Below, one piece after another: positions 32,486 to 41,952 of a stretch of 64,000 bases of DNA. The first letter of the stretch is position 1. Each line of letters opens with the position of its first letter. The notes beneath the pieces were generated by a model. The model worked only from the letters and a program-made list of their open reading frames with translations, ran no database searches and had not been told where the DNA came from. The position numbers and the translations under genes are program-made. Source of the stretch: Faecalicatena faecalis (GTDB lineage: Bacteria > Bacillota > Clostridia > Lachnospirales > Lachnospiraceae); contig NZ_JABACJ020000003.1 in the NCBI RefSeq assembly GCF_012524165.2, positions 266,799 through 330,798 of the forward strand, in the 5' to 3' direction.

Positions 32486-32534
32486 GACTTTTTTAGTCCA
32501 CTTTTAATTTATAAAAATTCCCCCTGGCAATCAA
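32486..32534 (-). promoter_or_regulatory. Promoter and Rrf2-type operator of the CooS-like operon
   Basis: On the minus strand TTGATT (32529-32534) and TAAATT (32506-32511) are 17 bases apart. Just downstream lies an inverted repeat GACT-N5-AGTC (32486-32498) joined to AGTGGACT. The same AGTCCACT/AAAAAAGTC wording is found in the promoter of the Rrf2 gene. A small CCCC/GGGG hairpin followed by ATTTTT (32516-32538, minus) overlaps it and may end the Rrf2 transcript. Confidence 0.5.
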
Positions 32535-32588
32535 GGGGTTATTTTACTACCTTGAGTATACTGATATATTCATAATCAGCCTGCTGCG

Positions 32589-32978
32589 CTAAAACAAATC
32601 TGAAAGCCTGCGCGCCTTTAACTCTTCCACCAGAACCTTCTGGATCTTCACGAGCTCTCCATGTACCCGGCACCCGCCCGCCTTTGTGTTCCTACTGCAG
32701 GTCTCTCTTAAACAGGTCATGATCAGAGGCTCCTCATCCACAGCCGTCACAACATCATATAGATCCATCTCTTCCAAAGGCTTCTTTAAGTAACAGCCGC
32801 CAGATGCACCGCGCTCTACTCCCACAAGCCCTGCATCCTGAAGCTTGCGTAATATCTTGTATGCAAATGCCTCGGGAATCTCTTCCTCCCTGCACATATC
32901 CTTTACCGTATGTTTTGCTCCATCCTTCATAGAACGCATCATCCGAATCGCATAATCATTCTCTCTCGTTAAAAGCAT
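32589..32978 (-). CDS. Rrf2-family transcriptional regulator
   Basis: 129 residues from the ATG at 32978 (AGAGGTGG upstream). The winged helix is MLLTRENDYAIRMMRSM, with EEIPEAFAYKILRKLQDAGLV and a wing RGASGGCYLKKP. Three cysteines in CLRETCSRNTKAGGC match the spacing used by Fe-S-sensing Rrf2 proteins (IscR, NsrR, RsrR). It probably senses redox or nitrosative state and controls itself and the CooS-like operon, since similar operator sequences occur in both promoters. Confidence 0.88.
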   Translation of the reverse strand: MLLTRENDYAIRMMRSMKDGAKHTVKDMCREEEIPEAFAYKILRKLQDAGLVGVERGASGGCYLKKPLEEMDLYDVVTAVDEEPLIMTCLRETCSRNTKAGGCRVHGELVKIQKVLVEELKARRLSDLF

Positions 32979-33003
32979 AGGTCCACCTCTTATCTTTGTT
33001 AAT

Positions 33004-33032
33004 ATTTTAGCATAGTGGACTTTTTTTGTCAA
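33004..33032 (-). promoter_or_regulatory. Promoter and operator of the Rrf2 gene
   Basis: Consensus TTGACA (33027-33032) and TAAAAT (33004-33009) are 17 bases apart on the minus strand. The spacer carries AAAAAAGTCCACT, the element also seen before the CooS-like gene, which suggests autoregulation. Confidence 0.75.
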
Positions 33033-33140
33033 CTTTACCCAATTGTGGAAATCTACTGAAATCCATCCATAAAATATAGTACATTTTACAGACAGACATC
33101 GCTTATAACAACGATTGTCATGCTAATTGAAACTTTTTTC

Positions 33141-33170
33141 TTGACAGTTTATCTCTGACTGCTATATGAT
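33141..33170 (+). promoter_or_regulatory. Promoter of the catalase gene
   Basis: TTGACA (33141-33146) and TATGAT (33165-33170) are 18 bases apart, giving a leader of about 200 bases before the ATG. A PerR-like stretch (TTATAACAACGATTGTCA near 33103) lies upstream but matches the consensus only in part. The rest of 33033-33373 shows no gene. Confidence 0.55.
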
Positions 33171-33373
33171 GAATTTAAGAAAACAATTATCAATTTCATT
33201 CATTATTTCACAAGGGACTGTCTTTTTCTTTATTACATCTGTCTCTGCTTCATATGAAAGCAAATCTCAGATCCCTCCCCCCTACATCACAGTATAAGCT
33301 TTGCTTCACTCATTTATTGATTCAATCGTCTCATGGGCGTTGAATATACAGTTACAAAGAAAGGAGTAAGAAG

Positions 33374-34894
33374 ATGAACGAAAATTACAGAAAACTCACA
33401 AATGAAGTAGGTGCACCTGTTGCCGATAATGAGAACTCCATTACTGCTGGGCCAAGAGGACCGGTTATGATGCAGGATGTCTGGCTCTTAGAAAAGCTGG
33501 CTCATTTTGACCGTGAAGTCATCCCGGAACGCAGGATGCATGCAAAGGGTTGGGGCGCTTACGGCAAATTCACTGTAACACATGATATTACACAATATAC
33601 CAAGGCCAAGGTCTTCTCCGAAATCGGCAAAGAAACGGAGGTTTTTGTCCGCTTTTCTACTGTAGCTGGTGAGCGCGGTGCGGCTGATGCGGAGCGTGAT
33701 ATCCGCGGTGTTGCCATCAAATTCTATACAGAAGAAGGCAACTGGGATCTGGTAGGCAATAATACACCGACCTTCTTTATCCGCGATGTACATAACTTCC
33801 CTGATCTGAACCGTGCGGTCAAGCGCGATCCTTATACCGGTATGCGTAATCCGCAGAACAACTGGGACTTCTGGACATTGCTTCCAGAGTGTTTCCATCA
33901 GCTTACAGTGGTAATGTCTGACCGCGGAATTCCTGATGGTTTCCGTCACATGCATCTATACGGCGAGCATACCTTCTCTTTCTATAACGAGAAAAATGAA
34001 CGGGTCTGGTGCAAATTCCATTTCAAGACTCAGCAGGGCATCAAGAACCTGACAGATGAGGAAGCTGAGGCCATCAATGGAAAAGACCGTGAAAGCGCAG
34101 GACATGACCTGTTTGATGCCATTTTGCGCGGGGATTATCCGAAGTGGACCATGTATGTTCAAATCATGACCGAAGAACAGGCAAAGAACCACTATGAAAA
34201 TCCATTCGACATCACAAAGATATGGCGGCATGCGGAATTCCCACTGATCGAGGTGGGCGAGCTGGAATTGAACCGCTGGCCGGAGAATTATTTTGCAGAG
34301 GTAGAGCAGGCAGCCTTTACTCCGGCACACGTCGTACCGGGCATCGGCTTCTCACCGGACAAGTTCCTGCAGGGACGCCTGTTCGTATACGGTGATGCCC
34401 AGCGTTACCGGCTCGGTGTTAATCACAACCTGATTCCTGTAAATCAGGCAAAAGGCGTCAAAAATGGCGTCGCAGATTACCACCGTGACGGCGCTATGCG
34501 TACCGATGGAAACTACGGCAGTGCCCCTGCCTACAGTCCCAACTCCCTCGGTGTCTGGACTGCACAGCCAGAAGTCATGGAACCGCCTCTTGACCTGGAA
34601 GGTGCAATGTGGAACTATGACCCGAAAGACGACCCGACAAATGACGATTTTCGTGCAGGCGGCGATCTGTGGCGTGTTATGACCGAGGACAAGAAAGAAC
34701 TTCTCATCAAAAATACGGCTGCAAATATCGCACCTGTCACAGAAAATATCAAGTACCGTCATGCAGTACACTGCTATCTTGCAGACCCAGAATATGGTGA
34801 GTGCGCAACAAAGGCAATGGGACTTGATCTTGACAGAGTAAAAGAACTTTCCAAACTCAGCAACAGTGAGCTCAACAGAGTGACCACCCCTTAA
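33374..34894 (+). CDS. katA: Haem catalase (clade 3 monofunctional type)
   Basis: 506 residues, the size of small-subunit catalases. The catalytic histidine is in [13 protein letters not shown] (about residue 56), and the catalytic asparagine in [32 protein letters not shown] and the proximal tyrosine motif [14 protein letters not shown] complete the haem pocket. No signal peptide, so it breaks down hydrogen peroxide in the cytoplasm. It stands alone with its own promoter and terminator between the CooS-like operon and hcp. A haem catalase is uncommon in strict anaerobes of this group and needs haem from outside or from an unseen pathway. Confidence 0.95.
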   Translation: MNENYRKLTNEVGAPVADNENSITAGPRGPVMMQDVWLLEKLAHFDREVIPERRMHAKGWGAYGKFTVTHDITQYTKAKVFSEIGKETEVFVRFSTVAGERGAADAERDIRGVAIKFYTEEGNWDLVGNNTPTFFIRDVHNFPDLNRAVKRDPYTGMRNPQNNWDFWTLLPECFHQLTVVMSDRGIPDGFRHMHLYGEHTFSFYNEKNERVWCKFHFKTQQGIKNLTDEEAEAINGKDRESAGHDLFDAILRGDYPKWTMYVQIMTEEQAKNHYENPFDITKIWRHAEFPLIEVGELELNRWPENYFAEVEQAAFTPAHVVPGIGFSPDKFLQGRLFVYGDAQRYRLGVNHNLIPVNQAKGVKNGVADYHRDGAMRTDGNYGSAPAYSPNSLGVWTAQPEVMEPPLDLEGAMWNYDPKDDPTNDDFRAGGDLWRVMTEDKKELLIKNTAANIAPVTENIKYRHAVHCYLADPEYGECATKAMGLDLDRVKELSKLSNSELNRVTTP

Positions 34895-34907
34895 GCAGCT
34901 TTCGAGG

Positions 34908-34939
34908 AAAAGGCGCGGATTTAACTACCGCGCCTTTTT
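34908..34939 (+). terminator. Terminator after the catalase gene
   Basis: GGCGCGG pairs with CCGCGCC around a 9-base loop and is followed by TTTTT. Confidence 0.85.
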
Positions 34940-35019
34940 CGTCTCCTTTTTCAATTCACCTGTCTTATCTTTACCAATAAAATTTTACTTAAACAACGCT
35001 TTCACAAAGCGCTCTCCGA

Positions 35020-36621
35020 CTATAATGCCTCACCGAGAATCTCTTTTAAATCCTCCTCTGGAGTCTTGATTGGAGCGATTTTGTAATGATCCACTAAAAG
35101 TTCCAGCACATTCTTAGAAACAAAGGCCGGTAGTGTAGGGCCCAGCTTGATATTCTGAATGCCCAGATGCAGCAGTGTCAGAAGGATACATACCGCTTTT
35201 TGTTCATACCATGACAGAATCATTGACAGAGGAAGCTCGTTGACACTACATTCGAAAGCCTCTGCCAGTGCAATGGCAACCTTGATCGCGCTATAGGCAT
35301 CATTACACTGTCCCATATCCATCAGTCTCGGCAGAGCTCCGATTGTTCCCAGATCTAAGTCATTAAATCTATACTTTCCGCAAGCCAGTGTTAAGATTAC
35401 AGTATCCTTTGGAGCCAGCTTCACAAAATCTGTATAATAGCTTCTTCCCGGCCGTGCGCCGTCACAGCCTCCCACTAAGAAGAAATGGCGAATCGCCCCT
35501 GACTTCACAGCCTCAACCACCTGGTCGGCAGCCCCAAGTACAGTTTCATGTCCAAAACCAGTGAGCAGCGTCTTACCTCCATTAATCCCTGTAAACTCCC
35601 GATTCTCCTTAAAACCTCCCAATTCAAGCGCCTTTTCGATTACCGCAGAAAAATCCTTTTCTTTGCCGATATGCACCATCTCAGGGTAAGAAACGACTTC
35701 TGTTGTAAATACCCGGTCCGCATAACTCTCTTTCACTGGCATCAGACAGTTCGTCGTGTATAGAATCGGTGCCGGAAGATTTGCAAATTCCTTCTGCTGA
35801 TTCTGCCATGCCGTCCCAAAGTTTCCTTTGAGATGAGGGTACTTCTTTAATTCAGGATATGCATGGGCCGGCAGCATTTCCCCATGAGTATAGATATGAA
35901 TTCCTTTTCCTTCTGTCTGCTCAAGCAGAAGTTTAAGATCCAAAAGATCATGTCCCGTAATCACGATAAATGGTCCCTTTTCCACTGTCATAGACACTTC
36001 CGTCGGTACAGGAGTCCCAAAGGTCTGTGTATTTGCAAGATCCAGCAGCTCCATACACTCTAAGTTCATCTCACCGACTTCCATCACGACCGGAAGTAAA
36101 TCTTCCATAGACCAGTCCTCTGCCAGCACATAAAGTGCCTTATAAAAGAACTCATTCACTCTTTTATTGGTATAGCCCAATACCAGAGCATGGTATGCAT
36201 AGGCCGCCATCCCCCGAATTCCAAATAAAATCAGGGACTTCAGCGAGCGGATATCTTCCTGTGCCTCCCATATAAAGGACATCTCATAATCGTCTGTATT
36301 TCCACATCTAGCCATACATCCTGCGCACCCAGGAACGATACTTGCTTTTTCCTCCCTCACTCTTTTAATCATATCTAACAGTGTATCATCATTAAAATTC
36401 ACATTTGTCACTGTCGTAAACAGACCTTCCAGAATCAGGCGGTCTGTCCTATCTGTCTTAGGGTTTGCAGCGCAGACACGCGCAAGCCCGATCAGTGCCC
36501 CCGTCAATTCATCCTGAAGTCTCGCATTTACCGCACTCTTACCACAAACGCCTGACTTTCCTGTACATCCTGAGCATCCAGCTGTCTGCTCACATTGAAA
36601 ACAAAACATTTTATCACTCAT
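35020..36621 (-). CDS. hcp: Hybrid cluster protein (hydroxylamine / NO reductase)
   Basis: 533 residues from the ATG at 36621. An earlier ATG (36630) directly abuts AAGGAG, which is correctly spaced only for the later one. N-terminal cysteines MFCFQCEQTAGCSGC...GVCGK hold the proximal 4Fe-4S cluster. Hybrid-cluster ligands lie in VITGHDLLDL, THGEMLPAH, YTTNCLMP, VGGCDGARPGR, LACGKYRF and MGQCND. The protein reduces nitric oxide or hydroxylamine in anaerobes and mediates S-nitrosylation in some. The short N-terminal form (CxxC-x7-C type) is usual for clostridia. A palindrome at -41.5 suggests CRP/FNR-type activation. Confidence 0.95.
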   Translation of the reverse strand: MSDKMFCFQCEQTAGCSGCTGKSGVCGKSAVNARLQDELTGALIGLARVCAANPKTDRTDRLILEGLFTTVTNVNFNDDTLLDMIKRVREEKASIVPGCAGCMARCGNTDDYEMSFIWEAQEDIRSLKSLILFGIRGMAAYAYHALVLGYTNKRVNEFFYKALYVLAEDWSMEDLLPVVMEVGEMNLECMELLDLANTQTFGTPVPTEVSMTVEKGPFIVITGHDLLDLKLLLEQTEGKGIHIYTHGEMLPAHAYPELKKYPHLKGNFGTAWQNQQKEFANLPAPILYTTNCLMPVKESYADRVFTTEVVSYPEMVHIGKEKDFSAVIEKALELGGFKENREFTGINGGKTLLTGFGHETVLGAADQVVEAVKSGAIRHFFLVGGCDGARPGRSYYTDFVKLAPKDTVILTLACGKYRFNDLDLGTIGALPRLMDMGQCNDAYSAIKVAIALAEAFECSVNELPLSMILSWYEQKAVCILLTLLHLGIQNIKLGPTLPAFVSKNVLELLVDHYKIAPIKTPEEDLKEILGEAL

Positions 36622-36684
36622 ATCATCCATCTCCTTGACTCCTATTATTTACAGCTAGTTCCTTTTCACTTATTTTACGGATTC

Positions 36685-36726
36685 AGTATATTACATTCTT
36701 TGTTTTATGTATGTTGTTTTAACAAC
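36685..36726 (-). promoter_or_regulatory. hcp promoter with CRP/FNR-type activator site
   Basis: On the minus strand the -10 is TATACT (36685-36690); the -35 region (CATACA) is poor. An inverted repeat GTTGTT-TT-AACAAC (36713-36726) is centred about 41.5 bp before the expected transcription start, the position of a class II CRP/FNR-family site. An HcpR-like nitrosative-stress activator is a reasonable guess. Confidence 0.5.
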
Positions 36727-36765
36727 CAAAATAAAACTGACTCCAATATTAACCTGGTATAGCAA

Positions 36766-36805
36766 AAAAACTGGCATCAAGCCGACAAGCTCAATACCAG
36801 TTTTT
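36766..36805 (-). terminator. Terminator after the GGDEF/EAL gene
   Basis: AAAAACTGG pairs with CCAGTTTTT around a 20-base partly paired loop. On the minus strand it ends in seven T, just after the stop at 36826. Confidence 0.75.
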
Positions 36806-36825
36806 ATAGTCAACCTTATTCTTTT

Positions 36826-38751
36826 CTACTTCCTGCCGAGTATAAACTGCAGTACTTCCTCCTTCGGCATCGGTTTGGCATAGTAAAATCCCTGTATCTG
36901 ATCTACCCCAAATTCCGTCACAAGCTGTTTTTGATCCTCCGTCTCTACTCCTTCCGCAATTACCTTCATCCCCAATGCCTTAAAGATCTGAGATAGGTTC
37001 CTGACCGCCATTGCAGAGTTCTCACTATCCATTGCAGCCTCCACAAGGCTCTTGTCCAGCTTGACTGTTCCAAAGGGAATATGAATTACCGTTGCAATAT
37101 TCGAGTACCCAGTGCCAAAGTCATCCAGCCCCATCATAATTCCTCTGTCCAGCATCTTCATTGCAAAATCCGCTACCACCTGTGGGCTTTCCGCAAGGGT
37201 ACTTTCCGTAAATTCAATCTTTATCATCTCTGGAGGCGTCTGGTTCCTTTCAATAATATCGAATACCCGGTCGGCAAGATCTGGCTGTGAAAATTGAAGC
37301 GCCGAAAAGTTCACATGTACAGCCTCAATCTCTGATGAAAGTTCTCTAAGCTTTCCAGCAAACTTACACACTTTATCCAGGATAATATAGGTCAATTCCA
37401 CGATCAGTCCTGTCTCCTCCGCAATCGGGATAAATTCGGATGGATAGATTGGTCCAATCGGAGAATCCACAATCCGCATCAAGGATTCCGCATAAAGAAA
37501 TCTGTCGACCTCAATAGAATAAATCGGTTGATAATACATTTCAAAGCTCGGATGCTCAAGCTGTTCCTCTAATATCTGTATGATCCTCCGCTTTCTTTCC
37601 AGTTTCTGCAGCATCTCCTTGTCACAGTAGCAGATCTTTCCGCCCTTTCCAAGCTTGGCTTGGGCAACGGCATACTCAATCGAATTAATAATATTCTCGA
37701 CCGTCTCTGCCTCCCCGGAATGACTGATCAATCCCATCGCAGCCGAAAGCATGAACCGATATTCATCTGCCTGCCATGGACGCTGCATCCGCTTTTGTAT
37801 CTCACCTACACACTTCCTGGCATCATCTAAATTCTCTTTATAAAACAGAAGTGCGAACTCATCCCCGCTAAAGCGGTAGACATTCCCCTTTGGTCCGATC
37901 TTACTTAAAAAATGAGCCACCTCTTTTAAAAAAAGGTCTCCCTTCTGTTGTCCGCAGGTATTATTAATATGTCTAAAAGACCGAAGCGAAACAATCAGAA
38001 GCACAAAACTCCTCTCCGCATCTCTTTTCAACAAAAGACCTATCATATCGAGCAATTCCTGACGGTTAGGTAAATTCGTCAGATAGTCCACAGAAATCTG
38101 TTTATTCTGCAGATGCAGGTATATAATCAGGAGAGCACAGGTTGCTGCTGAACCTGAAAGCATTACATACGGTAAGAGCTGCTGCACAAAAATCACCAGC
38201 ATGGTAAGCAGCGGACAAACGATAAGAATATGATAAATCTCCTTCTCCAGCCGTCTGCGGTTGAATAATGTCACACCGACACTTGCCAGTGAATACAAGT
38301 AGAAGAAAAAAAACATCAGAGAGACCCAGTCTCCAAGCATATATCCTTCCGCCGCAGTAATGTCAAAAATATGCTTATTATAAGAATTGCTGAAAACAAG
38401 CAATACATACAATATCCCCGGCACCGTTCCCGCTATAATCAGTTTCCTTGCCTTTTCCAGATCAATATAAATCACAGATACCGTATAACAAAAATATGTA
38501 AGTCCCATAAGTGGAGTCAGGATAAAGTAGATGGTCGTCACGATCCAAGTCAGCCACATAGGAAAATTATTGTACTGTGAAACCATTGTGGTAGACAAAA
38601 GATTCGTCAATACTGCACTAAAAGTCACTAACAGGCATCCATGAAAAATTTTATTCTTCAGAGAAGGCAGTTGACTTCCCCTTCTTGCATAGACCCAGAT
38701 AATGCCTAGCATAATTAATGAAACCATTTCCCCTGTGATATTCCATTCCAC
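36826..38751 (-). CDS. Membrane GGDEF-EAL protein (cyclic-di-GMP signalling)
   Basis: 641 residues. Seven membrane helices (about residues 8-215) precede a GGDEF domain (about 220-375) and an EAL domain (about 395-640). The GGDEF signature reads SGDEF, so cyclase activity may be weak or lost. The EAL signature reads ESL in YAESLMRI, but the later phosphodiesterase motifs NFSALQFS, DDFGTGYSN, KLDKSLV and EGVETEDQ are intact. The most likely role is cyclic-di-GMP breakdown under control of a membrane sensor. The start is GTG at 38751 with AGGTGG six bases upstream. Confidence 0.88.
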   Translation of the reverse strand: MEWNITGEMVSLIMLGIIWVYARRGSQLPSLKNKIFHGCLLVTFSAVLTNLLSTTMVSQYNNFPMWLTWIVTTIYFILTPLMGLTYFCYTVSVIYIDLEKARKLIIAGTVPGILYVLLVFSNSYNKHIFDITAAEGYMLGDWVSLMFFFFYLYSLASVGVTLFNRRRLEKEIYHILIVCPLLTMLVIFVQQLLPYVMLSGSAATCALLIIYLHLQNKQISVDYLTNLPNRQELLDMIGLLLKRDAERSFVLLIVSLRSFRHINNTCGQQKGDLFLKEVAHFLSKIGPKGNVYRFSGDEFALLFYKENLDDARKCVGEIQKRMQRPWQADEYRFMLSAAMGLISHSGEAETVENIINSIEYAVAQAKLGKGGKICYCDKEMLQKLERKRRIIQILEEQLEHPSFEMYYQPIYSIEVDRFLYAESLMRIVDSPIGPIYPSEFIPIAEETGLIVELTYIILDKVCKFAGKLRELSSEIEAVHVNFSALQFSQPDLADRVFDIIERNQTPPEMIKIEFTESTLAESPQVVADFAMKMLDRGIMMGLDDFGTGYSNIATVIHIPFGTVKLDKSLVEAAMDSENSAMAVRNLSQIFKALGMKVIAEGVETEDQKQLVTEFGVDQIQGFYYAKPMPKEEVLQFILGRK

Positions 38752-38969
38752 GATAAACCACCTGCCAATCCCCTCTTATAATTAGCTATCTTACATGTGA
38801 TTACTTATATTTTAACATAGTAACGTGGCAGTGTCTATGACCGTAGTTAGCAAGTTTACAAATTTTCCCATGCTTTTTATCACTCGAATTTTCCTATTTA
38901 TACTTAAATTGCGATGATATCTAAAATGATAATTTAAGGTGTTCTTCTTAATGTGCACATAGCTTTTAT
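38752..38969. other. Intergenic space with no recognised element
   Basis: AT-rich spacer between the divergent GGDEF/EAL and bioY genes. No further gene, repeat or terminator was recognised. The GGDEF/EAL promoter must lie here, but no clear hexamer pair stands out. Confidence 0.4.
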
Positions 38970-39022
38970 TTGTTAACTATCTTTATATCTCGGTTGACAT
39001 TCAACATATCATTCGATATACT
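38970..39022 (+). promoter_or_regulatory. BirA operator and promoter of bioY
   Basis: TTGTTAACT (38970-38978) and GGTTGACAT (38992-39000) are 13 bases apart, matching the arm and spacing pattern of the Bacillus-type biotin operator. The right arm contains the -35 box TTGACA (38994-38999), with TATACT (39017-39022) 17 bases on. Biotin-loaded BirA bound here would block the promoter. Confidence 0.8.
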
Positions 39023-39084
39023 TATACTCGACATACAAAAGCTTATTTTTTTGCAACACTTTGAAATTGGAAAGGAATCTCAAT

Positions 39085-39648
39085 ATGGAACAGACATCTT
39101 CTAAGCACTCATTGATTACAACAAAGCAGTTGACCCTGATAGGAGTTATGACGGCCGTCATCTGTTTATTGGCGCCGTTCGCAATTCCCATCCCTTTCAG
39201 CCCCATCCCAATCACTCTTGCAACATTGGTCCTTTATATCACAGCCTTTGTCCTTGGTCCAAAACTAGGTACCATAAGCTGCTTGATCTATCTGCTCCTC
39301 GGTGCAGTCGGCCTGCCTGTTTTCTCCGGTTTCAGCGGAGGCTTTGCTAAGATTGCAGGACCGACCGGAGGGTATATGCTCGGTTACCTTTTTCTCACCC
39401 TGACAGTCGGTTTTTTTGTAGAACATTTTTCTGGAAGACCGCTCTTTTATGCACTCGGTCTGATTCTTGGCACAGCCCTATGCTATTTATTCGGAACCAT
39501 CTGGCTTGGGGTACAGATGAACCTCTCCCTTATGCAGGCTTTGGCCGCCGGTGTCATCCCCTACCTGCCAGGTGATATCATAAAAATCATCATTGCATGC
39601 CTGTTCGGTCCCAAATTACGGACGGCAATCCAGCGCCTGGGAAACTAA
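39085..39648 (+). CDS. bioY: Biotin transporter BioY (ECF S component)
   Basis: 187 residues from the ATG at 39085 (AAAGGAATCTCAAT upstream; the longer frame starts with an unsupported TTG). Six hydrophobic segments. The BioY features are IPIPFSPIPITLATLVLYITAFVLGP, SGFSGGFAKIAGPTGGYMLGYL and IPYLPGDIIKIIIA. It binds biotin at the membrane and works with the shared ECF ATPases and T protein, which are not in this window. The BirA site upstream supports the biotin role. Confidence 0.93.
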   Translation: MEQTSSKHSLITTKQLTLIGVMTAVICLLAPFAIPIPFSPIPITLATLVLYITAFVLGPKLGTISCLIYLLLGAVGLPVFSGFSGGFAKIAGPTGGYMLGYLFLTLTVGFFVEHFSGRPLFYALGLILGTALCYLFGTIWLGVQMNLSLMQALAAGVIPYLPGDIIKIIIACLFGPKLRTAIQRLGN

Positions 39649-39699
39649 ATAGGACCTAATATCTGTGTCATAGGTTTTTCGGGACCCTTCCCATTTAAA

Positions 39700-39739
39700 A
39701 CGCCCCTCTTAAAAGCTTTATAGCTTTTGAAAGGGGCGC
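39700..39739. terminator. Bidirectional terminator between bioY and tex
   Basis: CGCCCCT-TTAAAAGCT pairs with AGCTTTT-AGGGGCG around TTAT, with T-rich tracts on both sides. It serves the convergent bioY and tex genes. Confidence 0.8.
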
Positions 39740-39795
39740 TTATTTTCCTTCTCACGAAATGATTCTAATATATACAATCTAAAATCAGTCTGTTT

Positions 39796-41952
39796 TTAAT
39801 CCTGGATTCCTCTCATCGTCAACTGAATCCGTTTCTTTTTCAAATCCACGCTCATGACTTTCACATCCACGATGTCTCCAACACTGACCGCCTCCAGCGG
39901 ATGTTTGATATATCTGTCTATAATCTGTGAAATATGGACCAGACCATCCTGATGGACTCCTATATCTACAAAAACACCGAAATCAATGACATTACGTACT
40001 GTACCTTTCAGGACCATGCCTTCCTTAAGGTCTTTCATCTCTAACACATCTGTGCGCAGAATCGGTTTTGGCATCTCATCTCGGGGGTCACGTGCCGGTT
40101 TCTCCAGCTCCTTCACAATATCCCGCAGAGTAATCTCGCCGATTCCCAGCTCCTCTGCCAGTTTCTTGTAATCCTTAATCGACAGAGAAAGCCCCGTCAG
40201 ATTACCGCCAGTAATATCCTCCGGCTTGAAGCCCTGTTTCTTAAGCAGCTTCTCTGCCGCCTCATAAGACTCAGGATGTACTCCTGTAGCATCCAGCGGA
40301 TTCTTTCCATCCATAATTCTCATGAATCCGGCACACTGCTCGAATGCCTTTGGTCCAAGCTTGGCAACCTTTAATAGCTCTTTCCTGTCTGTAAATCTAC
40401 CATTCTCCTCCCGGTATATCACGATATTCTTAGCAATTGCTCCAGAAATACCGGAAATATAAGAAAGCAGCGGCGCCGATGCCGTATTCAGATCGACACC
40501 GACTTTATTCACGCAATCTTCCACCACACCATTCAAGGATTCGCCTAACTTTTTCTGGTTCATATCATGCTGATACTGTCCGACTCCGATGGATTTCGGA
40601 TCTATCTTTACAAGCTCCGCTAATGGGTCCTGCAGTCTTCTTGCGATGGATGCCGCACTCCTTTGTCCCACATCGAACTTCGGAAATTCCTCGGAAGCCA
40701 GCTTACTTGCAGAATATACGGATGCACCAGCCTCATTTACAATCACATACTGCACCTTTTCCGGGATTTCCTTTAATAATTCTACGATGAACTGTTCAGA
40801 CTCCCTGGAGGCAGTTCCATTTCCCACAGATATCAAAGTAATATGATACTTTGCAATAATCTTCTTTAACAAATCCTTAGATGCCTTGATTTTCTGCGGT
40901 GTTGTCGGAGCTGTCGGATAAATCACTGTTGTACCAAGTACTTTTCCCGTCTCATCCACTACCGCCAGCTTACATCCTGTACGGAAGGCCGGGTCCCAGC
41001 CAAGCACTACCTGTCCGGTAATTGGAGGCTGCATCAAAAGCTGGTGCAGGTTCTTTCCAAAGACCTCGATTGCGCCGTCCTCTGCTTTTTCTGTGAGATC
41101 ATTTCTGATTTCCCTCTCGATCGCGGGTGCGATAAGACGCTTATAGCTGTCCTCTGTCACCTCTTTTAACACAGGAGTAGTGTAAGGGTTCTCCCGAAGG
41201 ATCGTCTTTTTCTGTAGATAACGCAGAATCTCCTCTTCCGGGGCCTCGATCTTCACGGTCAGTATCTTTTCCTTTTCGCCCCGGTTCAGAGCCAGAATAC
41301 GATGACCAGCCAGCTTATTTATCGGTTCCTCGAAGTCATAATACATCTCATAGACAGACTCCGCCTCCGGATCCTTCGCAACAGAGATCAGTTTTCCCTT
41401 CTGCATTGTAATCTTACGAATCCAGCTCCGGTAATCCGCTTCATCGGAAATCGACTCCGCAATGATATCCTTTGCTCCCGCAATCGCTTCCTGGGCACTG
41501 CTGACTCCTTTTTCCTCGGAAATATACTTTGCTGCTTCATTTTCGAGCGGTTCCTTGGTCTGCTGCAGGGTAATCAGGGCTGCCAACGGCTCTAAGCCCT
41601 TTTCCTTTGCAATCGTAGCCCGCGTCCGGCGTTTCGGACGGTAAGGACGGTAAAGATCCTCCACTACGACCAATGTTTCCGCTGCCAGAATCTGCGCCTT
41701 TAATTCCGCAGTAAGCTTTCCCTGCTCCTCAATAATGGATAAGACCTGTTCCTTCTTCTCTTCCAGATTCCGAAGATAGATCAAACGCTCATACAGCTTA
41801 CGAAGCTGCTCGTCATTCAAAGAACCCGTTACTTCTTTTCTATATCGTGAAATAAAAGGAATGGTATTCCCTTCATCGATCAATTTCACTGCCGCATCTA
41901 CCTGCCAGCGTTTTACGTCCAGTTCTTCTGTCAATCTCTGATTAATATCCAT
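39796..41952 (-). CDS. tex: Tex-family RNA-binding transcription accessory protein
   Basis: 718 residues, the usual Tex length. The N-terminal helical region has FISRYRKEVTGSLNDEQLR. The YqgF-like nuclease fold has VVLGWDPAFRTGCKLAVVD, the helix-hairpin-helix part VGVDLNTASAPLLSYISGI, and the C-terminal S1 domain LKEGMVLKGTVRNVIDFGVFVDIGVHQDGLVHISQI in outline. It binds nucleic acid and affects transcription and stress tolerance. Monocistronic. Confidence 0.95.
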   Translation of the reverse strand: MDINQRLTEELDVKRWQVDAAVKLIDEGNTIPFISRYRKEVTGSLNDEQLRKLYERLIYLRNLEEKKEQVLSIIEEQGKLTAELKAQILAAETLVVVEDLYRPYRPKRRTRATIAKEKGLEPLAALITLQQTKEPLENEAAKYISEEKGVSSAQEAIAGAKDIIAESISDEADYRSWIRKITMQKGKLISVAKDPEAESVYEMYYDFEEPINKLAGHRILALNRGEKEKILTVKIEAPEEEILRYLQKKTILRENPYTTPVLKEVTEDSYKRLIAPAIEREIRNDLTEKAEDGAIEVFGKNLHQLLMQPPITGQVVLGWDPAFRTGCKLAVVDETGKVLGTTVIYPTAPTTPQKIKASKDLLKKIIAKYHITLISVGNGTASRESEQFIVELLKEIPEKVQYVIVNEAGASVYSASKLASEEFPKFDVGQRSAASIARRLQDPLAELVKIDPKSIGVGQYQHDMNQKKLGESLNGVVEDCVNKVGVDLNTASAPLLSYISGISGAIAKNIVIYREENGRFTDRKELLKVAKLGPKAFEQCAGFMRIMDGKNPLDATGVHPESYEAAEKLLKKQGFKPEDITGGNLTGLSLSIKDYKKLAEELGIGEITLRDIVKELEKPARDPRDEMPKPILRTDVLEMKDLKEGMVLKGTVRNVIDFGVFVDIGVHQDGLVHISQIIDRYIKHPLEAVSVGDIVDVKVMSVDLKKKRIQLTMRGIQD

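Noticed and set aside
33103..33120. A PerR box upstream of the catalase gene.
   Set aside because: TTATAACAACGATTGTCA matches only part of the PerR consensus, and its position relative to the promoter is not convincing.
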